34,821 bases of DNA from Curvibacter sp. GTDB taxonomy: Bacteria; Pseudomonadota; Gammaproteobacteria; Burkholderiales; Burkholderiaceae_C. The stretch spans positions 1 through 34,821 of the forward strand of contig JAFAMV010000253.1 of assembly GCA_019233055.1 (NCBI GenBank), written 5' to 3'. Under the pieces are notes generated by a model. The model was not told the origin of the DNA. It saw only the letters and a program-made list of their open reading frames with translations, and searched no databases. The translations under genes and the position numbers were made by a program. Numbering within the stretch: the stretch's first letter is position 1; each line of letters starts with the position of its first letter. Shown here one piece after another: positions 1 through 8,765 of the stretch.

Positions 1-106
1 GGCTGGGCTGGTAGTCGGGCCCGGCCGCGCAGCCGGCCAGCGCCAGGGCGAAGGCCAGGGCGCTCAGGCGCAGGTTCACGGGCCAGTGGGCTGGGCGTTT
101 CATCAT
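1..106 (-). CDS. Outer-membrane efflux factor (NodT/CusC-like), N-terminal fragment
   Basis: Only the first 35 codons lie in the window; the gene runs off the left edge. The start is a double ATG (MMKRPAHW), followed by a hydrophobic signal sequence and a lipobox ending in LAGC, so the mature protein should be lipidated at that cysteine. The residues right after it (AAGPDYQPS) match the usual start of NodT-family RND outer-membrane factors, where GPDY follows the lipidated cysteine. It lies 26 bp downstream of the RND pump gene on the same strand, completing an adaptor-pump-outer membrane factor operon. The family call rests on this short N-terminus plus context, so the exact subfamily is open. 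Confidence 0.75.
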   Translation of the reverse strand, partial: MMKRPAHWPVNLRLSALAFALALAGCAAGPDYQPS

Positions 107-132
107 CGCAATCCTCATCTGTCGCTTCACTC

Positions 133-3100
133 TCAGGCCAGGGCGTCGCCGCCGAGTCCCTTGCGACGTTTCTTGAGCTTCACCCGGCGCAGCACCAGCA
201 ACCGGATGGCAGGCACCACCAGCAGCAGGAACAGCGGGCCGACCAGCATGCCGCCCACCACCACGGTGGCCAGCGGGCGCTGGACCTGGCTGCCAATGCC
301 ATGGCTCAGCGCCGCCGGGAACAGGCCGATGCAGGCCGAGAAGGCGGTCATCAGCAGGGGGCGCATGCGGTGGATGTAGGCGTCGTAGATGGCGTCTTCG
401 GCGCTCTGCCCGGCCAGGCGGAGTTCCTTGAAGTAGCTGAGGATCAGGATGCCGTCCATCACCGACACGCCCAGCAGCGAGACGAAGCCGATCACCGCCG
501 AGATGCTGATCACCTGGGCCGACACCCACAGCGCCAGGATGCCGCAGGCCACGGTGAAGGGCACCGCCACCAGGGCCAGCATGCTGTAGGCAAAGCTGCT
601 GAACAGGGCATAGAGCAGCACCACGATCAGCACCAGGGCCATCGGGATCAGCACCGCCATGCGGGCCTTGGCCTGCTGCAGCGATTCGAACTCGCCCGCG
701 TACAGGATGCGGTAGCCCTCGGGCAGTTTGACCTCGCTGCCCACGCGCTGCTGGATCTCGGCGACGGTGCTGCCCAGGTCGCGGTCGCGCACGCTGAACT
801 TGAGCGGGATGTAGCGTTCGTTCTTCTCGTGGTAGATGTAGGTGGCGCCGGTGTCCAGCGTGATATCGGCCACGTCGCGCAGCGGGATGAACGAGGTGGC
901 GCCGCCGCTGGTGGTGTAGCCGATGCGCAGGTCGCGCACGCTTTGCAGGTCGGCCCGCGACCTGGGCAGCAAGCGCACCGACAGCCCGTACTGGCGCTCG
1001 CCCTCGAGCACCGTGGTGGCCACGGTGCCGCCGAGCGCGGCCTGGATGACGTTGTTGACGTCGCCGGTGTTGAGGCCGTAGCGGGCCGCCTTGGCGCGGT
1101 CGATCTGGATGTTCAGGTTCGGCTGCCCCAGGGTGTTGAAGATGCCCAGGTCGGCCACGCCGGGGATCTTGGCCATCACCGACTGGGTCTCCGAGGCGAG
1201 CTTCTCCAGCGTCGCCAGATCGGGGCCGACGATCTTCACCGAGTTGGCCCCCTTCACGCCCGACAGGCCTTCCTCGACGTTGTCCTGGATGTACTGCGAG
1301 AAGTTGAAGCCCACGCCCGGGAATTCGGCCTGGAACTTGGCCTGCAGCTCGCCCACCAGGCGCTCCTTGCTCATGCCGGCGGGCCATTCGTCAAAGGGCT
1401 TGAGCGGCGCGAACAGCTCGACGTTGTTGAAGCCCGAGGCATCGCTGCCGTCATCGGGCCGGCCATGCTGGGACACCACCGTGGTCACTTCGGGGTAGCT
1501 CTTGATGATCTCGCGCATGCGGCTGGCCTTGGCGGTGCCGTCCTCCAGCGAGATGGTCGGCGGCATCGAGGCGCGGATCCACAGGTTGCCTTCCTCGAGC
1601 GCCGGCAGGAATTCGCTGCCCAGCCGCGAGGCCAGCAGGCCGACGGCCAGCAGGAAAACCACCCCGCCGATGCACACCCCACGGGCGTGGCGCAGCGACC
1701 AGCGCAGCGCCGGCTCGTAGACATGGCGGATCGCCTCGACGATGCGGGTCTCGTGCTCCTGCACCTTGCGCGGCAGCAGATAGGCCGCCAGCACCGGCGT
1801 GACGGTGAAGGTGGCCAGCAGGGCGCCGGCCAGGGCGTAGCCGTAGGTGCGCGCCATGGGCCCGAAGATCTGGCCCTCGACCCCGGTCATGAGGAACAGC
1901 GGCGAGAACGCGGCGATGGTGATGACGGTGGAGAACAGCACCGAGTTGTCGACCTGCAGCGCGCTCATGAAGATCATGCGCAGCCGCTGGGTCCAGCCCA
2001 TGGCCGGATCGGTGTCCATGCCGTGCGGGCCCCGGGTCATGGCGCGCAGGGCCTCGACGCGCTCACGCGGCGTCTTCTGGAAGTTGCGGAAGATGTTCTC
2101 GACCAGGATCACCGCCGAGTCGACGATGATGCCGAAGTCCACCGCCCCCAGCGACAGCAGGTTGGCCGATTCGCCGGTGAGCACCAGCATCATGATGCTG
2201 AAGAACAGCGCAAACGGGATGTTCACGCTGACGATCACCGCGCTGCGCAGGTCGCCCAGGAACACCCACTGGATGAAGAACACCAGCAGGCAGCCGAAGA
2301 TCAGGTTGTGGATCACCGTGTGGGTGGTCACGTTCACCAGCGAAGACCGGTCGTAGTAGGGTTGCAGCTGCACGCCCTGGGGCAGGCTGCCGTCGGTGTT
2401 GAGCTTGTTGACCGCCTCCTCGACGCGGGCGATCACGTCCTTGGTCTGCATGGTGCGGTTCATCACCACGATGCCGGTGACCACGTCCTTCTGGTCGTCG
2501 CGCCCGGCCTCGCCCAGGCGCGGCACATTGCCCAGCGAGACCGTGGCCAGGTCCTTGACGAAGACCGGCAGGCCGTTTTGCTGGACCACCACGGTGTTCT
2601 TCACATCCTCGATGTCGCGCACCAAGCCCAGGCCGCGCACATTGACCGACTGCTCGCCGACGCTGATGGTGCGCCCGCCCACATTGGAGTTGGCGTTGCC
2701 CACCGCCGTCAGCACCTGCTGCAGCGTCAGGCCGTAACTTTCCAGACGGGCCGGATCGACCTCGACGTGGTATTCCTTGGTGGTGCCGCCCCAGGTGACC
2801 ACCTGGGCCACACCGGGCACGGTGAGCAGGCGGCGCTGGATGACCCAGTCCTGGATGCCGCGCAGATCGGTCAGGCTGTAGGTCGATGGTCCCTTGACCT
2901 GGTAGCGCAGGATCTCGCCGACCAGGCTGGACGCCTGGATCTGCGGCTGCACATTGTTGGGCAGGCTCACGTTCTGCTGCAGGTTGATCGCGGTCTGCGT
3001 CAGCGCCGGCACGTAGTCGACGCCGTACTTGAAGGTCACGCGCACAAAGGCCAGGCCATAGAAGGAGGTGGAGCGGATGTTGTCCACCCCCATGGTGGTG

Positions 3101-3321
3101 GCCAGCCCGATTTCCATGGGGCGGGTGTAGTAGCGCTCCATTTCCTCGGCCGACAGGCCCGGGGCCTGGGCGGTGATCTCGAGGATCACCGGTGCCGGGT
3201 TCGGGTAGGCCTCGACATTGAGCTTGATGAAGGCCAGCACACCCGCGGCCATGAAGGCCAGCAGGCCCAGCAGCACCACCGGCCGCCGCGTGAGGACGAA
3301 AGAGAGTAAGGATCGGAACAC
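133..3321 (-). CDS. CzcA/CusA-type heavy-metal RND efflux pump, inner-membrane subunit
   Basis: Encodes 1062 aa, the normal length for an RND transporter. One N-terminal transmembrane helix is followed by a periplasmic porter loop, then the two six-helix blocks and second loop typical of the family. The TM4 motif DFGIIVDSAVILVEN (residues 395-409) holds Asp395, Asp401 and Glu408, matching the proton-relay triad of the heavy-metal RND pump CzcA (Asp402, Asp408, Glu415) with identical spacing. That places it in the HME rather than the multidrug HAE branch. It should move substrate from periplasm or inner leaflet to the outer-membrane duct using proton motive force. The adaptor gene ends 13 bp upstream and the outer-membrane factor starts 26 bp downstream. 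The metal (or other cation) cannot be read from the sequence. Confidence 0.9.
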   Translation of the reverse strand: MFRSLLSFVLTRRPVVLLGLLAFMAAGVLAFIKLNVEAYPNPAPVILEITAQAPGLSAEEMERYYTRPMEIGLATTMGVDNIRSTSFYGLAFVRVTFKYGVDYVPALTQTAINLQQNVSLPNNVQPQIQASSLVGEILRYQVKGPSTYSLTDLRGIQDWVIQRRLLTVPGVAQVVTWGGTTKEYHVEVDPARLESYGLTLQQVLTAVGNANSNVGGRTISVGEQSVNVRGLGLVRDIEDVKNTVVVQQNGLPVFVKDLATVSLGNVPRLGEAGRDDQKDVVTGIVVMNRTMQTKDVIARVEEAVNKLNTDGSLPQGVQLQPYYDRSSLVNVTTHTVIHNLIFGCLLVFFIQWVFLGDLRSAVIVSVNIPFALFFSIMMLVLTGESANLLSLGAVDFGIIVDSAVILVENIFRNFQKTPRERVEALRAMTRGPHGMDTDPAMGWTQRLRMIFMSALQVDNSVLFSTVITIAAFSPLFLMTGVEGQIFGPMARTYGYALAGALLATFTVTPVLAAYLLPRKVQEHETRIVEAIRHVYEPALRWSLRHARGVCIGGVVFLLAVGLLASRLGSEFLPALEEGNLWIRASMPPTISLEDGTAKASRMREIIKSYPEVTTVVSQHGRPDDGSDASGFNNVELFAPLKPFDEWPAGMSKERLVGELQAKFQAEFPGVGFNFSQYIQDNVEEGLSGVKGANSVKIVGPDLATLEKLASETQSVMAKIPGVADLGIFNTLGQPNLNIQIDRAKAARYGLNTGDVNNVIQAALGGTVATTVLEGERQYGLSVRLLPRSRADLQSVRDLRIGYTTSGGATSFIPLRDVADITLDTGATYIYHEKNERYIPLKFSVRDRDLGSTVAEIQQRVGSEVKLPEGYRILYAGEFESLQQAKARMAVLIPMALVLIVVLLYALFSSFAYSMLALVAVPFTVACGILALWVSAQVISISAVIGFVSLLGVSVMDGILILSYFKELRLAGQSAEDAIYDAYIHRMRPLLMTAFSACIGLFPAALSHGIGSQVQRPLATVVVGGMLVGPLFLLLVVPAIRLLVLRRVKLKKRRKGLGGDALA

Positions 3322-3334
3322 GTCGGGCCCTGCC

Positions 3335-4558
3335 TCAGTTGGAGGTGATGAGGTAGAGGTTGCTCAGGAACAGGGCCTTGTCGCGCGCGACCTTCTCGCC
3401 CGCCGTCAGGCCCTGGGTGATCTGCACCATCCCGTCCTGCGTGAGGCCGGTCTGCACACGCCGGCGCACGAAGCGCAGTTCGTCCTCGGTCACCCAGGCC
3501 GAGGTGCTGCCGTCGGATTCGCGGGCCAGCGCATTGGCCGGCACGGCGGGCGATTTCTGCGGCGCACCGACCTGGATGGTGAAGGTGGCCAGCATCTGCG
3601 GCTTGAGCTGATGCTGGCGGTCGGCCACCTCGGCGCGCACCACGACCCGGTGGGTGTTGGGATCGGCGGCATCGGCGATGTAGTTCACCTTGCCGCTGAA
3701 GGCCTGGTCCGGATAGGCCTGCACCTTGACGCTGACCGCCTGGCCCAGGCGGTAGGCCGCCACCTCGGATTCGGGCACATTCGCCACCATCCACAGCTGC
3801 TGGATGTTGGCCACCGTCACCGTGGCGGTGTTCGCACCGGGCTGCACCAGTTGCCCGGGAGCCCCCGAGCGCGCGGTCACCCGCCCGGCGAAGGGGCTGC
3901 GCACCGGCATCTCGGTGTCGACCTGGCGGGTCTTCTCGACCTCGCCGATCTCCGCCTCCGTCAGGCCGAACAACGCCAGGGTCTTGTGCGCCGCACGGTA
4001 GGCCGCATCGGCCGCCTGCTGGTCGGAGCTGTTCTGCTGCAGCTCCTTGAGCGGGATGCTCTGCGTCTCGTAAAGGGACTTGGCCCGCTGCAGGGTCTCA
4101 TTGGCCGTCTTCAGGGTGCCGGCCGCGCTGATCAGCGTCGAGGCCGCAGCCGCCAGATCGGGGATCTGCACCGTGAACAGCACCTGGCCCTTGGCGACGT
4201 CGTCACCGGCGCGTACCAGCAGCTGGCCGATGCGGCCCTGGTAGGGCGAGAACACCTGCACCGCGTTGTCCTGGTTGAAATCGATGATGCCGATGGCTTC
4301 GCGGCGGACCTCGAAACTGCGGCTCTCCACCGGCCCGACGTTGAGCTCATGGACCTGCTCGGGCGCCAACTGCAGCTTGTCGTCGCCGATGCGGGTGGCC
4401 GCCGGCGGCGGCGCCAGCGCCGCTTCGGGGGCGGCCGAGCCATGCAAATACCCGTAGCCCAACCCCAGGCAGACCACCAGGCCCAGGCCGCCCAGCCCCA
4501 TCATCAAGGGGCTGACCCGTCCGCTCGCGGGAGCGGCGCGTTCCGTTTGCTTCTTCAT
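3335..4558 (-). CDS. Periplasmic adaptor (CzcB/CusB-like membrane fusion protein) of the RND pump
   Basis: Encodes 407 aa. The start chosen is the ATG of MKKQTERAAP with GGAAGA about 8 bases ahead; the frame stays open for hundreds of codons upstream but only as antisense to the deacetylase gene. A membrane anchor (about residues 20-38) is followed by a barrel-sandwich segment (FSPYQGRIGQLLVRAGDDV), an alpha-hairpin region with Leu/Ala-rich coiled coil, the return lipoyl half (VRSPFAGRVTARSGAPGQLV) and beta-barrel/membrane-proximal domains. This is the HlyD/CzcB order. No N-terminal lipobox is present and no obvious His/Met-rich metal-binding tail is seen. It is the first gene of the operon and should join the pump to the outer-membrane factor. 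Confidence 0.88.
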   Translation of the reverse strand: MKKQTERAAPASGRVSPLMMGLGGLGLVVCLGLGYGYLHGSAAPEAALAPPPAATRIGDDKLQLAPEQVHELNVGPVESRSFEVRREAIGIIDFNQDNAVQVFSPYQGRIGQLLVRAGDDVAKGQVLFTVQIPDLAAAASTLISAAGTLKTANETLQRAKSLYETQSIPLKELQQNSSDQQAADAAYRAAHKTLALFGLTEAEIGEVEKTRQVDTEMPVRSPFAGRVTARSGAPGQLVQPGANTATVTVANIQQLWMVANVPESEVAAYRLGQAVSVKVQAYPDQAFSGKVNYIADAADPNTHRVVVRAEVADRQHQLKPQMLATFTIQVGAPQKSPAVPANALARESDGSTSAWVTEDELRFVRRRVQTGLTQDGMVQITQGLTAGEKVARDKALFLSNLYLITSN

Positions 4559-4638
4559 TGCAGCGTCTTCCAGATGTGAATGGCGCACCCCTGCCGCAGA
4601 GGCCGGCGCGACCTTGGGCGGCGAATGTACCGAAGCCA

Positions 4639-4658
4639 GGCTGACCGCTGGCTGACCG
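4639..4658 (-). promoter_or_regulatory. Direct repeat upstream of RND operon, possible response-regulator site
   Basis: On the operon's strand the 9-mer CGGTCAGCC occurs twice with an 11-bp start-to-start spacing, one helical turn, about 80-100 bp before the adaptor ATG. OmpR-family response regulators, which commonly control CzcA/CusA operons, bind such tandem half-sites. No regulator gene is in the window next to the operon, so this is a candidate only. The rest of the 315-bp divergent gap (4559-4873) shows no convincing consensus promoter. Confidence 0.35.
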
Positions 4659-4861
4659 GAGTGACAGAAACGGATTCGCAAAACTACGTAGCCGGCTGTC
4701 ACGACCCGGTCATGCACCCCCGGCCCGGCGGCCTCACAATCGGGCGCTGGCGCCGTCGGCGCCCGGGCTTTGTCGGGAAGATTTGCTGCAACGCAAAAAA
4801 CCCTGTCCGCAGCAGGCCTAGAGTGGGGTGCAGCCCCGGACACCTTCACGATATCGGGGCC

Positions 4862-4867
4862 AAGGAG
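4862..4867 (+). promoter_or_regulatory. Shine-Dalgarno AAGGAG fixing a TTG start
   Basis: A consensus AAGGAG lies six bases before TTG 4874. The only in-frame ATGs upstream lie far away in non-homologous sequence, and the family's conserved N-terminus (AYITHPDC) begins four codons after the TTG. Confidence 0.75.
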
Positions 4868-4873
4868 ACCGGT

Positions 4874-5800
4874 TTGCTTGCTGCCTACATCACCCACCCT
4901 GACTGCGCGAAACACGAGATGGGCCCGCACCACCCCGAATGCCCCGAGCGCCTGGGCGCCATCCACGACCATCTGCTGATCAAGGGCCTGCTCGACTACA
5001 TGCTGCCCTACGAGGCGCCGCTGGCCACGGTCGAGCAACTGGGCCGTGCGCATGCGACGCTTTACGTCAACGAGATCATGGCGGCCTCTCCGGCCGAGGG
5101 CTACTGGCCGGTCGACCCCGACACCCTCATGAACCCCTTCACCATCCAGGCGGCCCGGCGTGCGGCCGGCGCGGCGGTGCTGGCCACCGACCTGGTGCTG
5201 GCCGGCGAGGTGCCCAGCGCCTTCTGCAGCGTGCGCCCGCCCGGACACCACGCCCTGCGCGAAGCCGCCAGCGGCTTCTGCTTCTTCAACAACGCGGTGG
5301 TGGGCATGCGCCATGCGCTGGACGTGCACAAGCTGCAGCGCGTGGCCCTGATCGACTTCGACGTGCACCACGGCAACGGCAGCGAGGACATCCTGCGCGG
5401 CGATGAGCGCGTGCTGATGTGCTCGATCTTCGAAAAAGGCCTCTACCCCTTTCCCGACGGCGACGACAGCGACCCCTTGATGGTCAATGTCGGCCTGCCC
5501 AGCCGCTCCACCGGCGAGGCCTTGCGCGAGGCGGTGGTGCAGCGCTGGCTGCCCGCCCTGGAAGCCTTCTGCCCCGAGCTGATCTACATCTCGGCCGGCT
5601 TCGACGCCCACCGCGAAGACGACATGGGCAACCTCGGCTTCGTCGAGGCCGACTACGAATGGGTCACCCGGCAGATCATGGACGTGGCGCGCCGCCACTG
5701 CCAGGGTCGCGTCATCTCCTGCCTCGAAGGGGGCTATGTACTGAGTCCGCTGGCGCGCAGCGTCGGCGCCCACGTCAAGGTGCTCATCGGCGCCGATTGA
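4874..5800 (+). CDS. Histone deacetylase-family (AcuC/class II-like) amidohydrolase
   Basis: Encodes 308 aa from a TTG start with a consensus Shine-Dalgarno. It is a single arginase/deacetylase-fold domain, full length for the bacterial HDAC family. Visible active-site parts are the tandem histidines in PPGHHALRE (His125-His126), the zinc ligands in IDFDVHHGNG (Asp163, His165) and SAGFDAH (Asp244), and the transition-state tyrosine in CLEGGY (Tyr288). The family removes acetyl groups from lysine side chains or small acetylated amines in the cytoplasm. The next gene, eight bases downstream, is a Pat-like protein acetyltransferase, which argues for protein lysine deacetylation as its job. Acetylpolyamine deacetylase activity remains possible on sequence alone. 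Confidence 0.9.
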   Translation: MLAAYITHPDCAKHEMGPHHPECPERLGAIHDHLLIKGLLDYMLPYEAPLATVEQLGRAHATLYVNEIMAASPAEGYWPVDPDTLMNPFTIQAARRAAGAAVLATDLVLAGEVPSAFCSVRPPGHHALREAASGFCFFNNAVVGMRHALDVHKLQRVALIDFDVHHGNGSEDILRGDERVLMCSIFEKGLYPFPDGDDSDPLMVNVGLPSRSTGEALREAVVQRWLPALEAFCPELIYISAGFDAHREDDMGNLGFVEADYEWVTRQIMDVARRHCQGRVISCLEGGYVLSPLARSVGAHVKVLIGAD

Positions 5801-5808
5801 TCGAAACC

Positions 5809-8499
5809 ATGGACAAACACTACCTCACCCCACTGTTCGAACCCTCGTCCATCGTCGTCTTCGCGGGATCCGCCGAGGCCGACGACCAGGCCGGCCCCAA
5901 CGCGCGAGGCCTGCACGAGGCCCTGAAGGCGCAACGCTTCAGCGGCACGCTGCAGTTCCTCGACATCCACACCACCGGCACCCTGGCCGAACTGGCCCAG
6001 GCCAAGGCCGATCTGGCGATCATCGCGCTGCCCGCCGAGGACATCGCCGCCGCCCTCGAGGTGGCCGGCCGCATGACCTGCCGCGCCGCCATGGTGATCT
6101 CCAGCGGCATCGGCGCCGAACAGGCCGCCGAGCTGAAGAAGATCGCCCGCCGCGAAGGCATGCACCTGCTGGGGCCGAACTGCCTGGGCTTCCAGCGGCC
6201 CTCGCTGCAACTCAATGCCAGCGCCATCGGCCCCCTGGCCAAGGCGGGCCCCCTGGCCGTGGTCTCGCAGTCGGGCTCGCTCACCGCCTCGATGCTCGAC
6301 TGGGCCAGCAACAACGGCGTGGGCTTCTCGTCCCTGGTCTCGCTGGGCCCCCACACCGCGCTCGACGTCGCCGACGTGCTCGACTACCTGGCCAACGACG
6401 CCAAGACCCACAGCATCGTGGTCTACCTCGAAGGCATCTCGAACGCGCGGCGCTTCATGAGCTCGCTGCGCTCGGCCGCCAATGCCAAACCGGTGGTCAT
6501 CCTCAAGGCCGGCCGCAAGCCGGCGGGCAACGAGGCCGCCCAGACCCACAGCGGTGCCATCGTCGGCAGCGACGACGCCTTCGACGCCGCGCTGCGCCGC
6601 GCCGGCGCGGTGCGCGTGCACACCTTCGTGCAGGTCTTCTCGGCCGCCAAATGCCTGGCCTCGCGCTACCGCCCGGTGGGCAAGCGGCTGGCCATCGTCA
6701 CCAATGGCGGCGGCCCCGGCGTGCTGGCCGCCGACTGGGTCAACGAGATCCACCTCGAACTCGCCAAGCTGTCAGGCGACAAGGCCCAGGCCCTGCAGCC
6801 GCTGCTGCCTGCGCAGGCCTCGCTCACCGACCTGATCGACCTCTCCGAGGACGCCGACCCGGCGCACTACCGCGCCGCCGTCGAAGCCGCCGGCCAGGAC
6901 CGCCAGATCGACGGCGTGCTGGCCATCTGTTCGCCCAAGGTCGGCGTGGACGCGGTGCAGATCGCCCAGGCCCTGGCCGACATCAAGCCCGCGATGAACA
7001 AGCCGCTGCTGTCATGCTGGATGGGCGACCGCACCGTGCTGCCCGCGCGCGCCATCCTCAACCAGGCCGCCATCCCGAGCTTCCGCACGCCCGAGGCCGC
7101 CGTGGGCGCCTTCGGCAACCTCTCGGCCTTCTACCAGAACCAGCAGCTGCTGCAGCAGACGCCGCCGCCGCTGTCGACCCTGTCCAAGCCCGATGTCGAG
7201 GGCGCCCGGCTGGTCATCGAAAGCGTGCTCGCCGAACGCCGCAAGGTGCTCACCGAGATGGAGTCCAAGACCCTGCTGTCGGCCTTCCACATCCCGGTGA
7301 CCGAGACCCTGCTGGCGCGCAATGCCAACGAGGCCATGATGATCGCCACCCAGCTCGGCTTCCCGGTGGCGCTGAAGATCGACTCGCCCGACATCATCCA
7401 CAAGTCGGACGTCCAGGGCGTGGTGCTCAACATCCACAGCGGCGCCGCCGCCCGCGACGCCTACAACGACATGGTGCAGCGCGTGGCCCGCCTGCAGCCC
7501 GACGCCCGCATCAACGGCGTCACGGTGCAGAAGATGGCCCGCGCCCGCCGTGGCCGCGAGATCTGCATCGGCCTGGTCACCGACGACCCCTTCGGTCCGG
7601 TCATCACCTTCGGCGCCGGCGGCACCATGATCGAGCTGATCAACGACCGCGCCATGGAGCTGCCCCCGCTCAACCAGTTCCTGGCCCGCCGCCTCATCGA
7701 CCGCTCGCGCGTCGCCGAGACCCTGGGCGACTGGCGCGGCGCCCACGCGGTCGACCGCGACGCCCTTGAGCAGGTGCTGCTGCGCGTGTCCGAAATGGTC
7801 TGCGAGCTGCCCCAGCTGCGCGAGATGGACATCAACCCCATCATCGTCGACGAGAACGGCGCCGTCGCGGTCGACGCCCGCATCGTCATCGACAGCGCCC
7901 CCCAGGCCCACAGCGGCCGCCAGAGCGACTACCACCACCTGGCCATCCTGCCCTACCCGGCCCGCTACGAGCAGGTGCTGCCGCTGCGCGGCGGCGGCGA
8001 ATACACGGTGCGCCCGATCCACCCCGACGACGCCCAGATGCTGCAGGACCTGATGCACCACCTCTCCCCCGAGAGCCGCTATTTCCGCTTCGTCTCGTCC
8101 ATCATCGAGCTGCCGCCGACCATGCTGGCGCGCTTCACCCTGATCGACTACGACCGCGAAATGGCCCTGGTCGCGGTGGTCAAGCAGCGCGTGGCCAACG
8201 CCGAGGGCGAATTCAGCGAGACCGAGCGCATCGTCGGTGTCTCGCGCTACATCACCAACCCCGACCAGACCAGCTGCGAGTTCTCGCTGGTGGTGGCCGA
8301 CGACTTCAACGGCAAGGGCCTGGGCTCGCGGCTCATGGAATGCATCATGGATGTGGCGCGCGAAAAAGGCCTGGCCGAGATCGACGGCCTGGTGCTGGCC
8401 AACAACCACGGCATGCTCAAGCTCATGCGCAGCCTGGGCTTTGCGGTCAAACCCTTCCCCGAAGACCCCGAGTTCAAACTCGTCACCCACGCCCTGTGA
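5809..8499 (+). CDS. Pat/PatZ-like protein lysine acetyltransferase (acyl-CoA synthetase-like + GNAT)
   Basis: Encodes 896 aa. The N-terminal two-thirds resembles NDP-forming acyl-CoA synthetases: CoA-binding Rossmann part, succinyl-CoA ligase-like part (GPNCLGFQ, VSQSGSLTASMLDWA) and an ATP-grasp part (ALKIDSPDIIHKSDVQGV). From about residue 730 a GNAT domain follows, with acetyl-CoA loop VVADDFNGKGLGSRLM. This architecture is that of Pat/PatZ (YfiQ), which acetylates acetyl-CoA synthetase and other proteins. His247 in QTHSGAIVG sits where the synthetases carry the phospho-histidine; Salmonella Pat is reported to lack it, so residual ligase chemistry cannot be excluded. The ATG starts eight bases after the deacetylase stop, so the two are almost surely co-expressed. 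Confidence 0.88.
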   Translation: MDKHYLTPLFEPSSIVVFAGSAEADDQAGPNARGLHEALKAQRFSGTLQFLDIHTTGTLAELAQAKADLAIIALPAEDIAAALEVAGRMTCRAAMVISSGIGAEQAAELKKIARREGMHLLGPNCLGFQRPSLQLNASAIGPLAKAGPLAVVSQSGSLTASMLDWASNNGVGFSSLVSLGPHTALDVADVLDYLANDAKTHSIVVYLEGISNARRFMSSLRSAANAKPVVILKAGRKPAGNEAAQTHSGAIVGSDDAFDAALRRAGAVRVHTFVQVFSAAKCLASRYRPVGKRLAIVTNGGGPGVLAADWVNEIHLELAKLSGDKAQALQPLLPAQASLTDLIDLSEDADPAHYRAAVEAAGQDRQIDGVLAICSPKVGVDAVQIAQALADIKPAMNKPLLSCWMGDRTVLPARAILNQAAIPSFRTPEAAVGAFGNLSAFYQNQQLLQQTPPPLSTLSKPDVEGARLVIESVLAERRKVLTEMESKTLLSAFHIPVTETLLARNANEAMMIATQLGFPVALKIDSPDIIHKSDVQGVVLNIHSGAAARDAYNDMVQRVARLQPDARINGVTVQKMARARRGREICIGLVTDDPFGPVITFGAGGTMIELINDRAMELPPLNQFLARRLIDRSRVAETLGDWRGAHAVDRDALEQVLLRVSEMVCELPQLREMDINPIIVDENGAVAVDARIVIDSAPQAHSGRQSDYHHLAILPYPARYEQVLPLRGGGEYTVRPIHPDDAQMLQDLMHHLSPESRYFRFVSSIIELPPTMLARFTLIDYDREMALVAVVKQRVANAEGEFSETERIVGVSRYITNPDQTSCEFSLVVADDFNGKGLGSRLMECIMDVAREKGLAEIDGLVLANNHGMLKLMRSLGFAVKPFPEDPEFKLVTHAL

Positions 8500-8520
8500 G
8501 CCCGGCGTGCCAGTCGGGCA

Positions 8521-8545
8521 GACCGGGGCCATCGCGGCCCCGGTC
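8521..8545 (+). terminator. Hairpin after the acetyltransferase gene
   Basis: GACCGGGGCC and GGCCCCGGTC form a perfect 10-bp stem with a five-base loop, 21 bp after the stop codon. There is no clean T-tract, only GGGTTTCT further on, so termination may be inefficient or the hairpin may protect the mRNA 3' end. Confidence 0.5.
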
Positions 8546-8594
8546 CGGGAAATCCGGGTTTCTACCAGGATTCAGATGTCGTTGGCGTGACGGA

Positions 8595-8676
8595 TTGTTG
8601 CCAATTTAGGAATTTTCATTTGATGGATTGAGTGTTTTATTGTTTCCCTCCCGGGCCTACAGTCGCCTCCACGATG
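8595..8676 (+). promoter_or_regulatory. Promoter block shared with the second small exported gene (copy 1)
   Basis: This AT-rich stretch aligns without gaps to 11247-11328. Conserved at identical spacing are TGTTGC (8596-8601; here TGTTGC), AGGAATTTTC-like tract, TTGAT (8620-8624), TTTTATTG (8635-8642), and TACAGT (8658-8663) followed by a common CGATG (8672-8676). TACAGT is a plausible -10 with TTTTAT 17 bases upstream as -35. The start codon lies about 100 bases downstream, giving a long leader with AGAGGAAA as ribosome site. Confidence 0.55.
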
Positions 8677-8765
8677 TGACCGAGCCTTCGTGCCAGCCCC
8701 ATCGACCAGGGCTCCGACGGTGTCGGCTCCCAACCAGGCAGCTTCAAACTTTGAGAGGAAACACC

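Noticed and set aside
301..3309. A 1002-codon open frame on the plus strand opposite the RND pump gene
   Set aside because: It is antisense to a clear RND protein and its translation is His/Gln/Arg/Asp-rich low-complexity sequence, typical of an open shadow frame in high-GC DNA.
4580..4873. N-terminal extension of the deacetylase to an ATG at 4580
   Set aside because: The extra 98 residues do not resemble the family, and a consensus AAGGAG precedes the TTG at 4874.
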